Below, in pieces: positions 7,255 to 16,114 of a stretch of DNA of 64,000 nt. The notes under the pieces are model-generated. The model saw nothing but the letters and a program-made list of their open reading frames with translations. It did not search any database and was not told the origin of the DNA. The stretch covers positions 62,001 to 126,000 of the forward strand of contig VFJS01000031.1 of NCBI GenBank assembly GCA_009885955.1, read 5' to 3'. Each line of letters opens with the position of its first letter. Positions within the stretch are counted from its first letter, which is position 1. A program made the translations under genes and the position numbers. Source of the stretch: Spirochaetia bacterium (GTDB lineage: Bacteria > Spirochaetota > UBA4802 > UBA5550).

Positions 7255-8493
7255 CTAAATTTTCCAATCCTTGAGTTTCATAAACACATCCACCGCTTTT
7301 CCGGCAAATTCCGGTGTATATAGATGAAGGTCGACTTCCTCTATCATTTCCCTGTTTTTGATCTGCTTGTATAGTTCCGCCACAAAAGCTTTATCCGCTT
7401 CCGGGTCATAAAGGGGCCTCCCCTCCATATCCAGTGAAGACCATCCCTTTAAAGGAATCAGAAATTTCACCGGACCCTTTGCCCTGTTAAGTTTTTCCGC
7501 TATTACCACGGCTGCCTGCCGCAGCTCTTCGGCGGTGGTCCTCACCTGTACTCTGAGCTTGTCCATCACGTACTGTTTCCTGTTTTTTGTCTCTTCAAGC
7601 TTTTTGACATTTCCTCCATAACTTAAAAAGTCAAGGCCGCAGGGTGTTATAATAAGCGGTATGCCCCTTTGGCAGGCCGCGTCAAATCTGTTGGCTCCCG
7701 GATTTCTGTTCCCCCCGAAGAGGTTTTCTACAATTCCGCCCGAACAGATATCCATAACTCCGTCAAAAAAGCCATCGCCAATCATCTCCTCCATGGCCTT
7801 GTCGCCCTCCCCCTGGGCATGGCAGGGAACAACAATAAATCCCCGGTCTTCCAGGAACCCGATGGCAGCCTGAACGCACATCTCTCCAGGGCCGAAGGAT
7901 GTTATTGCGACAACCGGGCTGTCGAATTTCTGTACCTGCCCCTGTGTCATTTCAACCATACCGCAAATAGCACCGGTGGCATTTACAATCTGCAATTTCA
8001 GAAGAGGGTTCATCTTCACGATATCGAGTACGGTATGGTGCATCGTTATGTCCCTGGTGCCCACATACTGCCCGATGTATTTCGGATGCGCAGCCATGGG
8101 CGAAGCCATTAATTTCGGGACACCGAAAGGGAGCTCTCTCATGATGCTCGTAGCAACCAGGGTTGCCGTTGCGCCTCCTATCCCGAAGGCTCCATGAACC
8201 TCTCCGTTCCGGATCATCTCCCTGACAATAGCCACACCCCCTTTTATCTGGTTATCTGTGGCAATATCCCTGTTGGTTTTGTAATATTCCCTGACCTTTT
8301 CTATAGGCAGCCCGCCCCTCAGGGCCACCTCTTCGCATGTAATATCCCCTGAAAATGGAGGGGGCTCTTCCATGCTGAAGTCGAGCAGAATCCCGCGATG
8401 CCCCCTCTCTTCAATCATATCCTTTACAAATTTGATTTCTTTTCCCCTGGTATCCAGGTTGCAGATTATTAAAATTCCTTTCTTTTCCCCCAT
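7255..8493 (-). CDS. UPF0261 / Tm-1-like ATP-binding-domain protein
   Basis: A 412-residue protein matching the UPF0261 (Tm-1-like N-terminal domain) family: an opening Rossmann-like strand with ILIICNLDTRGKEIKFV, then GAFGIGGATATLVAT, VPKLMASPMA, YVGTRDITMHHTVLDI and a C-terminal half with GWSSLDMEGRPLYDPEAD. The family is related to the ATP-binding N-terminal part of the plant Tm-1 antiviral protein; its bacterial function is not established. It sits between the aryl-CoA ligase and ppsA, in the same direction, so it is probably part of the aromatic-activation operon. A role in that pathway is inferred only from position. Confidence 0.75.
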   Translation of the reverse strand: MGEKKGILIICNLDTRGKEIKFVKDMIEERGHRGILLDFSMEEPPPFSGDITCEEVALRGGLPIEKVREYYKTNRDIATDNQIKGGVAIVREMIRNGEVHGAFGIGGATATLVATSIMRELPFGVPKLMASPMAAHPKYIGQYVGTRDITMHHTVLDIVKMNPLLKLQIVNATGAICGMVEMTQGQVQKFDSPVVAITSFGPGEMCVQAAIGFLEDRGFIVVPCHAQGEGDKAMEEMIGDGFFDGVMDICSGGIVENLFGGNRNPGANRFDAACQRGIPLIITPCGLDFLSYGGNVKKLEETKNRKQYVMDKLRVQVRTTAEELRQAAVVIAEKLNRAKGPVKFLIPLKGWSSLDMEGRPLYDPEADKAFVAELYKQIKNREMIEEVDLHLYTPEFAGKAVDVFMKLKDWKI

Positions 8494-8605
8494 TCCCTAA
8501 TCTCCCAACACAATATTTTTATACTTATCAGTTTTATCCTTCCTAATCCGTGAGCACATTTCTTCTTCCTCAATGAGTTTTTGATTCCGCTGCATATAGT
8601 ATATT

Positions 8606-10201
8606 TTACATAGAGCCTTTCACAAAGTCCCTGAGCCTGAAGCGCTGAATCTTTCCAGTGGCAGTCTTGGGGAGTTCATCTACAAACCGGAACCACCTGG
8701 GATATTTATAGGGCGCCAGGCCGGTTTTGCAGAAAGACCTGAGGTCCTCCCCGGTTTCAGGATTATTATCCCTTTGATCCTTTAAAACCACAAATGCCAT
8801 GGGCTTCACAAGCCCGTTTTCATCAGCATGACCTATGACCGCGGCCTCCAGGACCTTCGGGTGCTCAAACAGCCTCGATTCTATCTCAAACGGGGAGCAC
8901 CAGATGCCTCCCACTTTCATCATATCATCATTCCTCCCGCAGTAAAAAAAATATCCATCCTTATCAAGGAGATAGGTATCGCCGGTTTGAAGCCAGCCGT
9001 CCCTCATTGTCTCAGCGGTTCTTTCCGGGTTATTCCAGTAGCGGTTTGCCGCTGAACGGCTCTTAATCAGGAGCTGCCCGCTCTCACCCTGCGGCACATC
9101 CCTCCCCTTTTCATCGACAATTCTTGAATAATAGTCAGGCAGGAGCCGTCCGCTGGAACCCGGCTTCACATCCCCGGGCCGGTTTGAAATGAAGCTGTGA
9201 AGGTTTTCAGTTGAGCCGATGCCGTCAAGGATTTCAATCCCTGTCAAATCCTTCCACCGCTTGAAAAGTTCCGGGGGGAGCGCTTCACCGGCCGAAGTGC
9301 AAATCTTCAGAAAGGAGAGGTTAACCTTATCCAACTCAAGCTCATTAAGCATTCTCGCATATAATGTGGGGACGCCGAAAAAATGTGTGGGCTTGAACAT
9401 TCCCATGGTTTCATTGACGGTTTCAGGTGTGGGCCGCCTGTCATCGAGTACCACTGCACCTCCGGTATACAGCGGAAAGGAAAGGCTGTTCCCCAGGCCG
9501 TAGGCAAAAAAAAGCCTGGCAGCGGAAAAATTGACCGTGTCCTTATTAATCCCGAATATTTCAACTCCGCTCCTCTGGCTGGTGATGATCATGTCCCTGT
9601 GGCTGTGTACAGCGCCTTTGGGGTTCCCGGTGGAACCGGAAGAGTAGAGAATAAAACAGTCGTCCCCTTCTTTCGCGGCTGCCGGAAGGAGTTCCGCACC
9701 ATGGCCCCGGGTAAAAGACCTGAAAGCCGCCCCGTCATCATCAAGACAAAGGGTAAAAGCAGGTTTATGAGCCGATTCATTTATTGCCGGCTCCAATTCA
9801 GGTGAAAATTCTGATGAATAAATCAGTGCGGAGCAGCTGCTGTCCTCCAGAAAAAAACTGTAATCTTTAGCCCGTAATATTGTATTAACCGGAACAGGGA
9901 TATATCCCCCCTTTATTGACCCGAGAAATGCATAGAAAAATTCCGGGCAATCCTTTACGACAATAAGAATTCTCCCTCCTTTTTCAAGGCCCCTGTCTTT
10001 CAGCGCATTCCCCAAGCGGTTCACATTCTCATAGAGCTCCCTGAAGGAGATATCTTCCCCCTTCATAGTCCTGATAATTATCCTGTCACCCATACCAGCT
10101 TCAATATGGCGATCAACAAGATAGGATGCAACGTTGAATATTTCAGAGAAGTTAATTCCAAAAGGGGTTTGGGAATAGTCGATGTATACGCTATTATTCA
10201 T
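8606..10201 (-). CDS. Benzoate-CoA ligase family AMP-forming ligase
   Basis: A 531-residue member of the acyl-adenylate-forming family. The P-loop-like motif YSSGSTGNPKGAVHSH is near residues 187-202, the hinge segment DGYFFYCGRNDDMMKVGG near 423, and the C-terminal PKTATGKIQR with the conserved catalytic lysine K517. The overall pattern resembles benzoate/4-hydroxybenzoate-CoA ligases more than long-chain acyl ligases. It would convert an aromatic acid, ATP and CoA into the aryl-CoA, AMP and pyrophosphate. It is the first gene of the minus-strand run that includes phenol-carboxylating enzymes, so 4-hydroxybenzoate is the natural substrate guess. Substrate specificity cannot be read from sequence here. 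Confidence 0.82.
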   Translation of the reverse strand: MNNSVYIDYSQTPFGINFSEIFNVASYLVDRHIEAGMGDRIIIRTMKGEDISFRELYENVNRLGNALKDRGLEKGGRILIVVKDCPEFFYAFLGSIKGGYIPVPVNTILRAKDYSFFLEDSSCSALIYSSEFSPELEPAINESAHKPAFTLCLDDDGAAFRSFTRGHGAELLPAAAKEGDDCFILYSSGSTGNPKGAVHSHRDMIITSQRSGVEIFGINKDTVNFSAARLFFAYGLGNSLSFPLYTGGAVVLDDRRPTPETVNETMGMFKPTHFFGVPTLYARMLNELELDKVNLSFLKICTSAGEALPPELFKRWKDLTGIEILDGIGSTENLHSFISNRPGDVKPGSSGRLLPDYYSRIVDEKGRDVPQGESGQLLIKSRSAANRYWNNPERTAETMRDGWLQTGDTYLLDKDGYFFYCGRNDDMMKVGGIWCSPFEIESRLFEHPKVLEAAVIGHADENGLVKPMAFVVLKDQRDNNPETGEDLRSFCKTGLAPYKYPRWFRFVDELPKTATGKIQRFRLRDFVKGSM

Positions 10202-10275
10202 AAAATTTAATTATCTGACAGTAAAAATTCTGTAAATAAAAAATGACTGATATTTATGTATGTGAAATTCTGTAT

Positions 10276-10302
10276 ACAATACAATATATTTTTTTGTATT
10301 GT
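10276..10302. promoter_or_regulatory. Inverted repeat in divergent promoter region, candidate operator
   Basis: The 309-base gap between the divergent ligase and crotonase genes (10202-10510) is very AT-rich. ACAATAC at 10276-10282 is mirrored by GTATTGT at 10296-10302 across 13 bases, which could be a regulator site shared by both transcripts. A weak plus-strand promoter-like pair is TTGACC at 10352 and TAAACT at 10373, with a short 15-base spacer. Nothing else coding was seen in the gap. Confidence 0.3.
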
Positions 10303-10510
10303 CAATTAAATAATGTTCAAACTATTATTTTTTTAAAATAAAAATTTTCTATTGACCTGAAGTTATATTGAATAAACTATTTATCTTTATCAGATTAAGG
10401 GGACTTCGAATAATTAAAACAGGATGAAAATTTTATTTTTGTTGATATATTTATAGGTAAAAATCCTTATACTTAATGTACTGGAATGTTTATAAATCAG
10501 GAGATTCGAT

Positions 10511-11275
10511 ATGTATAACACTTTCATTCTTGAAAATAAAGAACATGTTACCATTCTCACCCTGAACCGGCCCCCGGTGAATACGGTCAACCTGGAGATG
10601 CGGGAGGAGCTTGATAAAGCGCTCACTGAAATTGAGAATGACAAAAGCTCCAGGGTCCTTGTCATCACAGGCTCCGGGGAAAAAGCCTTCTGCGCCGGCA
10701 TGGACGTGAAGGATATTGCCAACCTGAGAAAGGGCCCCTGGGCCTCGGACCTCTGGACAAGGATAGACCGGTTTGCCAAGCCGGTCATAGCGGCAATAAA
10801 CGGCACTGCCCTGGGCGGAGGATGCGAACTGGCCCTGGCATGCCACATACGGATTATGGCTGATGGCCCGAAGGCATCCATAGGCCTCACTGAGCTGGAC
10901 CTGGGAATTATCCCCGGCTGGGGCGGGACCCAGCGAATGACCAGGATACTGGGCAGGTCAAAGGCCATGGACATGATCATGTTCAGCCGGAAAATGACTC
11001 CGGCCCAGGCCCTGGAAATCGGACTCATCGACAGGGTTTCCCCATCCGGCGAATCGCTGAAAGCTGCCATGGCCCTGGCAGGCGAGATAGCCGCCCGGCC
11101 GCCCATAGCCGTACAATCGGTACTGAAATGCATCATAACCGGCCTGGATCAGGGGATAGACAAGGGACTGGAGATGGAGAGGGAGTGCTCTCACACCGTT
11201 GCCGCATCGGAGGATGCCAGGGAGGGGCTGATGGCATTCATGGAAAAAAGAAAACCACAGTTCAAAGGTAAATAG
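10511..11275 (+). CDS. Enoyl-CoA hydratase/isomerase (crotonase) family protein
   Basis: A 254-residue crotonase-fold protein of normal length. The oxyanion/CoA segment AINGTALGGGCELALACH (about residues 95-112) and TELDLGIIPGWGGTQRM (about 124-140) are classic; both glutamates used in hydration (in CELA and in TELD) are present, so hydratase activity is plausible. It starts 40 bases of AT-rich leader after a GGAGATTC-like site and ends 16 bases before the acyl-CoA dehydrogenase gene, so the two are likely one transcript, diverging from the aromatic-activation operon. Possible roles are fatty-acid beta-oxidation or the lower steps of aromatic-ring degradation. Confidence 0.85.
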   Translation: MYNTFILENKEHVTILTLNRPPVNTVNLEMREELDKALTEIENDKSSRVLVITGSGEKAFCAGMDVKDIANLRKGPWASDLWTRIDRFAKPVIAAINGTALGGGCELALACHIRIMADGPKASIGLTELDLGIIPGWGGTQRMTRILGRSKAMDMIMFSRKMTPAQALEIGLIDRVSPSGESLKAAMALAGEIAARPPIAVQSVLKCIITGLDQGIDKGLEMERECSHTVAASEDAREGLMAFMEKRKPQFKGK

Positions 11276-11291
11276 CAATTCAACACAAGAG

Positions 11292-13172
11292 GTGATGATA
11301 ATGCCGTTAAATCCATTAGTAGATTCCAGGGACGTGAGATTTGTCCTGTTTGAGATGCTCCATGCTGAGACCCTGAACAGGTATGACCTATACGCCGATT
11401 TTGACAGGGAAATATTCGAATCCACCCTGGGCCTTGCCGAACAGATATCGGTAAACAGGATTCACCCTGCAAATATTGCCGGGGATAGGGAAAAAGCCCG
11501 GTTCAACCCGGAAACCGGAGACGTTACGGCACCGGCGCAATACAGGGAGGCAATGAAAATTTTCAGGGAGGCAGGGTTCCCGGGAATGATCTTTGAACAG
11601 GAACTGGGCGGCATGGGCCTCCCGATATTAATCTCCAGGGCTGCATTTGAATACTTCTTTGCCGGCAGCATAGCTTTCATGACCTACATGACCCTGGGCA
11701 TGGGGGCTGCCAATCTTGTCAAAAAGTTCATGCCTGATTCTTTGAAAAAAATATATCTTGAAAAGATGGTATCAGGAAAATGGGGAGGCACCATGTGCCT
11801 CACCGAGGCCGATGCCGGATCCGATGTCGGCGCATTGAAGACCAGGGCAGTGAAACAGCCCGACGGGACCTACCTGATTACGGGCCAGAAAATCTTCATC
11901 ACGGCAGGAGATAACGATCTCTACGAAAATATCATTCACCCGGTCCTTGCAAGAATTGAAGGGGACCCTGCAGGCACCAGGGGGATCTCAATTTTCCTGG
12001 TTCCGAAGTTCATACCAGAATCCGACGGATCCATCGGGGAAAGGAACGACATGGTCTGTTCCGGTATAGAGCACAAGATGGGATTAAACGGTTCTGCCAC
12101 GTGCACCCTTAACTTCGGCGACAACGGCAGGTGCGTGGGGTACCTCATGGGAGAAGAGCGGCAGGGGATGAAGATAATGTTCAACATGATGAACGAGGCC
12201 AGGATCGATGTTGCCCTCCAGGGACAGGCTGTTTCAAGCGCCGCGTACATGCACGCGGTGAAATATGCGAGGGGCAGAATACAGGGAAACGACATGCTTC
12301 AGAAGCAGGGGCCCTCTTCAAAACCGGTTACCATCATCACCCACCCCGATGTGAGGAGAATGCTCCTCTGGATGAAAACACATGTGGAGGCGATGAGGAT
12401 GCTGATGTCCTTCACCTGCCTGCAGATGGACCTGGCCCATGTGGAAAAGGGCGATGCCGCTGCCGAGGCCGTGGCGCTCCTGGATTTTCTTATCCCCATA
12501 CTCAAGGCCGGAAGCACGGATAATGCATGGCTCATCACTTCAGAGGCAATACAGATCCATGGAGGCTACGGCTACTGCAGCGACTACCCCGTGGAGCAGT
12601 ATGCCCGGGACTCAAAAATCCTCTCCATTTTCGAAGGCACTAACGGGATACAGGCAATGGATCTGACGATGAGAAAACTTCTCATGAACCCGGACATGTA
12701 CAACTACATGGTCTATAAAAAAAGAATTCTGGAAACTGTTGCAATGGCAGAGGGAATTGCAGACAAAAAATATATCAAAGCTGTGAGTGACGGCCTCGGA
12801 AAAATCGATGTGGCTGTAAATTTTCTGAACAGAAAAAAAGGGGAAGGCAATTTCAACCATATCCTGTCCACGGCAAAGCCCCTGCTCAATGCCTTTACCA
12901 TGCTGAGCTATGCCTGGATGCATCTGTGGACACTAAGCATTGCCCTTCCGGCTATGAAAAAAATATCCGGCGGGAAAGTCGGCAGAGACCTGGAAGACCT
13001 CATAAAAAATGATTCCGAAGCAGCTTATTACCACGGCAAAATACTCTCGTCCAGGTTTTACCTTGGCTCTGAGTTCATGAAATTTTTCAGCATTGTCGAT
13101 ATCATAACAAGCGAGGAAACGGCACTTCTTGAATCAGAGAGCATCATATTCACAGGCGCCCCTGATGAATAA
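11292..13172 (+). CDS. Long-form acyl-CoA dehydrogenase (about 600-residue class)
   Basis: A 626-residue acyl-CoA dehydrogenase. Recognisable parts are GGTMCLTEADAGSDVGALKTRA (flavin/substrate loop), the FAD-binding LVPKFIPE region, IQIHGGYGYCSDYPVEQYARD and FEGTNGIQAMDL. It is longer than the usual 380-residue enzymes because of an extra C-terminal helical domain, as in the DmdC (3-methylmercaptopropionyl-CoA dehydrogenase) type and very-long-chain type enzymes. It would oxidise an acyl-CoA to the 2-enoyl-CoA, the substrate of the preceding crotonase. Start codon choice: ATG at 11292 sits just after GAGGTGAT; an alternative in-frame ATG lies three codons later. Substrate unknown. Confidence 0.85.
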   Translation: MMIMPLNPLVDSRDVRFVLFEMLHAETLNRYDLYADFDREIFESTLGLAEQISVNRIHPANIAGDREKARFNPETGDVTAPAQYREAMKIFREAGFPGMIFEQELGGMGLPILISRAAFEYFFAGSIAFMTYMTLGMGAANLVKKFMPDSLKKIYLEKMVSGKWGGTMCLTEADAGSDVGALKTRAVKQPDGTYLITGQKIFITAGDNDLYENIIHPVLARIEGDPAGTRGISIFLVPKFIPESDGSIGERNDMVCSGIEHKMGLNGSATCTLNFGDNGRCVGYLMGEERQGMKIMFNMMNEARIDVALQGQAVSSAAYMHAVKYARGRIQGNDMLQKQGPSSKPVTIITHPDVRRMLLWMKTHVEAMRMLMSFTCLQMDLAHVEKGDAAAEAVALLDFLIPILKAGSTDNAWLITSEAIQIHGGYGYCSDYPVEQYARDSKILSIFEGTNGIQAMDLTMRKLLMNPDMYNYMVYKKRILETVAMAEGIADKKYIKAVSDGLGKIDVAVNFLNRKKGEGNFNHILSTAKPLLNAFTMLSYAWMHLWTLSIALPAMKKISGGKVGRDLEDLIKNDSEAAYYHGKILSSRFYLGSEFMKFFSIVDIITSEETALLESESIIFTGAPDE

Positions 13173-13390
13173 CCTGCACATTCAACAGGCCCCGGTGCTG
13201 ATTATTGAAACTCAGTTCATAAAAATTCCCTGCAGGCACCGGAAATTTTTAATTTTTAATTGACAATTATTAAAATCTCCCTTTAGCTGCAACTAAGTTA
13301 GCATACCTAACAATATACAATAGTATTCATGCCCCGGGATGATAGAAGAAAATGCATGAATATGACATTATTACACAATGGAGGGGCGGT

Positions 13391-15079
13391 ATGAAAAAGC
13401 CAAAATTACTGGCATTAATTTCTGCTTTAACATTCAGTTTGATTTTCTCATTTTTCTATACGAAAGCCGATGCGCAGAAGGACAAATCTTCAGGATCGGT
13501 AAAACCGGCAGGCCTTGAAACCCCGGTAAACGCAAAAACCTGCTATGAATGCCATGAGACGGTAAAGGATCTTCATGCAGCAGGAAAACATTCAACGGTC
13601 AACTGCGCCGCCTGCCACAGGGGCCTTAAAAAACACCTGGAAACGCAGACCCCCGAAACCCGGCCGGTAACCGACACCTCGTGGGAGGCATGTGCGAAGT
13701 GCCATGAAAATCAGTTTAAAAGTTTCATGGATGTGACATGGCACAGGCCGGCACGGGATGAAAAATCACAACTCACAAACAGGGCCCCCAACCCCTACTG
13801 GGACAAGCTCATGGCAGGACACGGATTTACAAAGGAACACAACCTTACACGAAGCCATAACTGGATGCTCATAGACCACATGGTGGTTGACAGGGCATAT
13901 GGAGGCAGGTTCCAGGGGAAAAACGGATGGCTCTATTTCCTTGAAAAGGGAAAGGTATGGGATGTTCTCGAGGACAGGTATCCCGATGCCAGGGAACATA
14001 AGCCCTTTATCACGCAGAGCGCGGCCGCGGCAAATCCTGTATGCATCCAGTGCAAGTCCCAGGACCACATTCTTAAATGGGCATACATGGGGGACCCGGT
14101 AGAGGGAGCCACATGGTCCAGGACATCAAAGGTTGTTGAAGTGGCCAAGGACATCCAGCACGGCCTGAACTGCTTCCAGTGTCATGACCCGCACGCGGCT
14201 AAACCGAGAATTGTCCGTGACGGCCTCATCGACGCCCTTACCAGGGCCGACGGCGACACCCTCTGGCATAAAGACCCGAAGAGGACCGGCATCAAGGTGA
14301 TAGAAATGGGAGTGCGGGGATTTACCAGAAAAATTGCCCTCCTGGAAAAGTATGATACCCGGCTCCTTTGCGGACAGTGCCACGTGGAGTACAACTGCAA
14401 CCCTGGATATGACCCAAAGATAGAGGATACTTCAAAATACACCGTTACGATGGCCGACAGGAGGACTAACCATTTCCCCTACAAGGATGTCTTTGAACTC
14501 TACAACCACTATGTAAACAAGGTAAGTTTCCTTGATTTCAAACATGCCCTCACCGGTGGCCTGTTGTGGAAAGGCCAGCACCCTGAATCAGAGACATACT
14601 ACAATTCAAAGCATGCCAAAGCCGGCGCAGGATGCGACAGCTGCCATACGCCTAAGGTAATAGATAAAAAAACAGGCAAAACATATACATCGCACTTTGC
14701 AGTGACGCCCAGGGTCCAACTCAAGGAGACATGCCTGAAATGCCATAAAAGCTGGACAGAGGAACAGGCCAGGTATGCCATTGATTCAATTAAGGCCCAC
14801 ATTAGGGGGAAGATGAGAAAAGCCGAATACTGGCTCTCGGCCCTGATAGACAGGATAGTTGGCGCCAAAAAGGCCGGATTAGAAGACAAAATTGTAAAAC
14901 AGGCGCAGGACCAGCACCTGAGGGCCCATATACTCTGGGAATTCTGGACAGCAGAAAACTCAGACGGGTTCCACAATCCTGACATGGCCAGGGAATCATT
15001 GACAAGGTCGGTTGATGAATCACAGAAAGGAATTAAACTGATTGATGAAGCACTGGCATCAAAAATCGGCACCAAATAA
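13391..15079 (+). CDS. Octaheme cytochrome c nitrite reductase (ammonia-forming type)
   Basis: From the ATG at 13391, preceded by GGAGGGGCGGT, this gives 562 residues with an N-terminal signal sequence ending near ADA/Q, so the product is periplasmic. It has seven CxxCH haem sites (CYECH, CAACH, CAKCH, CFQCH, CGQCH, CDSCH, CLKCH) and one CIQCK. A lysine-ligated CxxCK in fourth position is the hallmark of the octaheme ONR/TvNiR branch of NrfA-like enzymes; CGQCHVEYNC supplies the active-site tyrosine. The family reduces nitrite by six electrons to ammonium and can act on hydroxylamine and sulfite. No electron-donor quinol dehydrogenase gene is adjacent. Confidence 0.9.
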   Translation: MKKPKLLALISALTFSLIFSFFYTKADAQKDKSSGSVKPAGLETPVNAKTCYECHETVKDLHAAGKHSTVNCAACHRGLKKHLETQTPETRPVTDTSWEACAKCHENQFKSFMDVTWHRPARDEKSQLTNRAPNPYWDKLMAGHGFTKEHNLTRSHNWMLIDHMVVDRAYGGRFQGKNGWLYFLEKGKVWDVLEDRYPDAREHKPFITQSAAAANPVCIQCKSQDHILKWAYMGDPVEGATWSRTSKVVEVAKDIQHGLNCFQCHDPHAAKPRIVRDGLIDALTRADGDTLWHKDPKRTGIKVIEMGVRGFTRKIALLEKYDTRLLCGQCHVEYNCNPGYDPKIEDTSKYTVTMADRRTNHFPYKDVFELYNHYVNKVSFLDFKHALTGGLLWKGQHPESETYYNSKHAKAGAGCDSCHTPKVIDKKTGKTYTSHFAVTPRVQLKETCLKCHKSWTEEQARYAIDSIKAHIRGKMRKAEYWLSALIDRIVGAKKAGLEDKIVKQAQDQHLRAHILWEFWTAENSDGFHNPDMARESLTRSVDESQKGIKLIDEALASKIGTK

Positions 15080-15112
15080 TTAACCGATGTTATGAAATAC
15101 TGAATAAATATT

Positions 15113-15246
15113 GCCACGGAGGCTCAGAGGCACAGAGAGTTATTAATGAATGATATAGCAAAATAATGTTTTTATATAAATCAGAATAACTTTGCAGATA
15201 AATAATATAGAATATAATTTACTCCGTGCCTCTGTGCCTCCGTGGC
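15113..15246. repeat. Foldback repeat with 26-28 base arms
   Basis: GCCACGGAGGCTCAGAGGCA at 15113 onward is mirrored by a segment ending GTGCCTCCGTGGC at 15246; the arms agree except for a few bases and enclose about 80 bases of AT-rich DNA. It lies between the convergent nitrite reductase and msrA genes. The arm sequence is the same family as the small palindrome at 2405-2451. It could serve as a bidirectional terminator or be a non-autonomous mobile element. Confidence 0.8.
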
Positions 15247-15306
15247 TGACTTTTTTTTACGATTTTATCGAGCAGTTTGTAATTCTATAACGTAGATATG
15301 AGCGAA

Positions 15307-15948
15307 CTATTTCCCTGCACCCCAGACCTTTTTCAGAAAATCATCCCTCCCTGACCTTCCCCGGTAGAATTTATACCTGACTGGATTCTTGATATAATAA
15401 TCCTGGTGATATTCCTCGGCATGATAAAAAATACCGGCAGGAACAATTTCAGTAATTACGGGATTCGTGAATTTTCCCGATTTTCCCAGAGAATCCCTGG
15501 ACTTCTCAGCCTCAGATTTCTGCTTCTCATTATGATAGAATATACCTGACCTGTATTGCCTCCCGCGGTCAACAAACTGCCCGGCGGGATCGGTAGGATC
15601 AATATTATGCCAGAAAACATCGAGGAGCTTTTCATAGGACACTTTCACCGGGTCATAGAGTATTTCTACTGCCTCGGTATGGCCCGTTGATCCCGACGAT
15701 ACATCCTCATAGGCGGGGTCTTTCATCTCACCTCCGGTATATCCTGATGTTGTTGAAATAACCCCTTCGAGTTCATCAAAGGGTTTTTCCATGCACCAGA
15801 AACATCCGCCGGCAAATGTCGCCTTTTCATAAGCTGCTGTATTTTCCTTTGACATGATTAATTTCCTCTCTGATTGATGCAAAATTACAAATGCAGCAGT
15901 AATTAATGCAGCCGTTAATATGATAAATGATAATCTTTTTCTTCTCAT
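15307..15948 (-). CDS. msrA: Peptide methionine sulfoxide reductase A with N-terminal anchor
   Basis: A 213-residue MsrA. The catalytic segment AGGCFWCMEKPFDEL is followed by GYTGG, HTEAVEILYDP, and the HYHQDYYIKNP-like end (EYHQDYYIKNP), all characteristic. Residues 5-24 form a hydrophobic segment, so the enzyme is probably exported or membrane-anchored and repairs oxidised methionine-S-sulfoxide in envelope proteins, consuming thiol reductant. An internal ATG at residue 32 would give a cytoplasmic form of usual length; the hydrophobic leader makes me prefer the long form. It converges on the nitrite reductase gene across a foldback repeat. Confidence 0.9.
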   Translation of the reverse strand: MRRKRLSFIILTAALITAAFVILHQSERKLIMSKENTAAYEKATFAGGCFWCMEKPFDELEGVISTTSGYTGGEMKDPAYEDVSSGSTGHTEAVEILYDPVKVSYEKLLDVFWHNIDPTDPAGQFVDRGRQYRSGIFYHNEKQKSEAEKSRDSLGKSGKFTNPVITEIVPAGIFYHAEEYHQDYYIKNPVRYKFYRGRSGRDDFLKKVWGAGK

Positions 15949-16114
15949 CTGTTTATTCCTTTGTCACAGTGAAATTTTACAAATCATCCGCTTCTTCACC
16001 GTGCTTAACATTATGAACATATGTATTATTTTTGTTACAGCATTTCCAAAAATAATCTTGACAAAGACCGGGTTAATATTTTTCTTAATAAAAAAGGTTT
16101 TCAAGGAGAAATTA

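Noticed and set aside
10414-11136. 240-residue minus-strand reading frame
   Set aside because: Antisense shadow of the crotonase gene; composition follows that gene.
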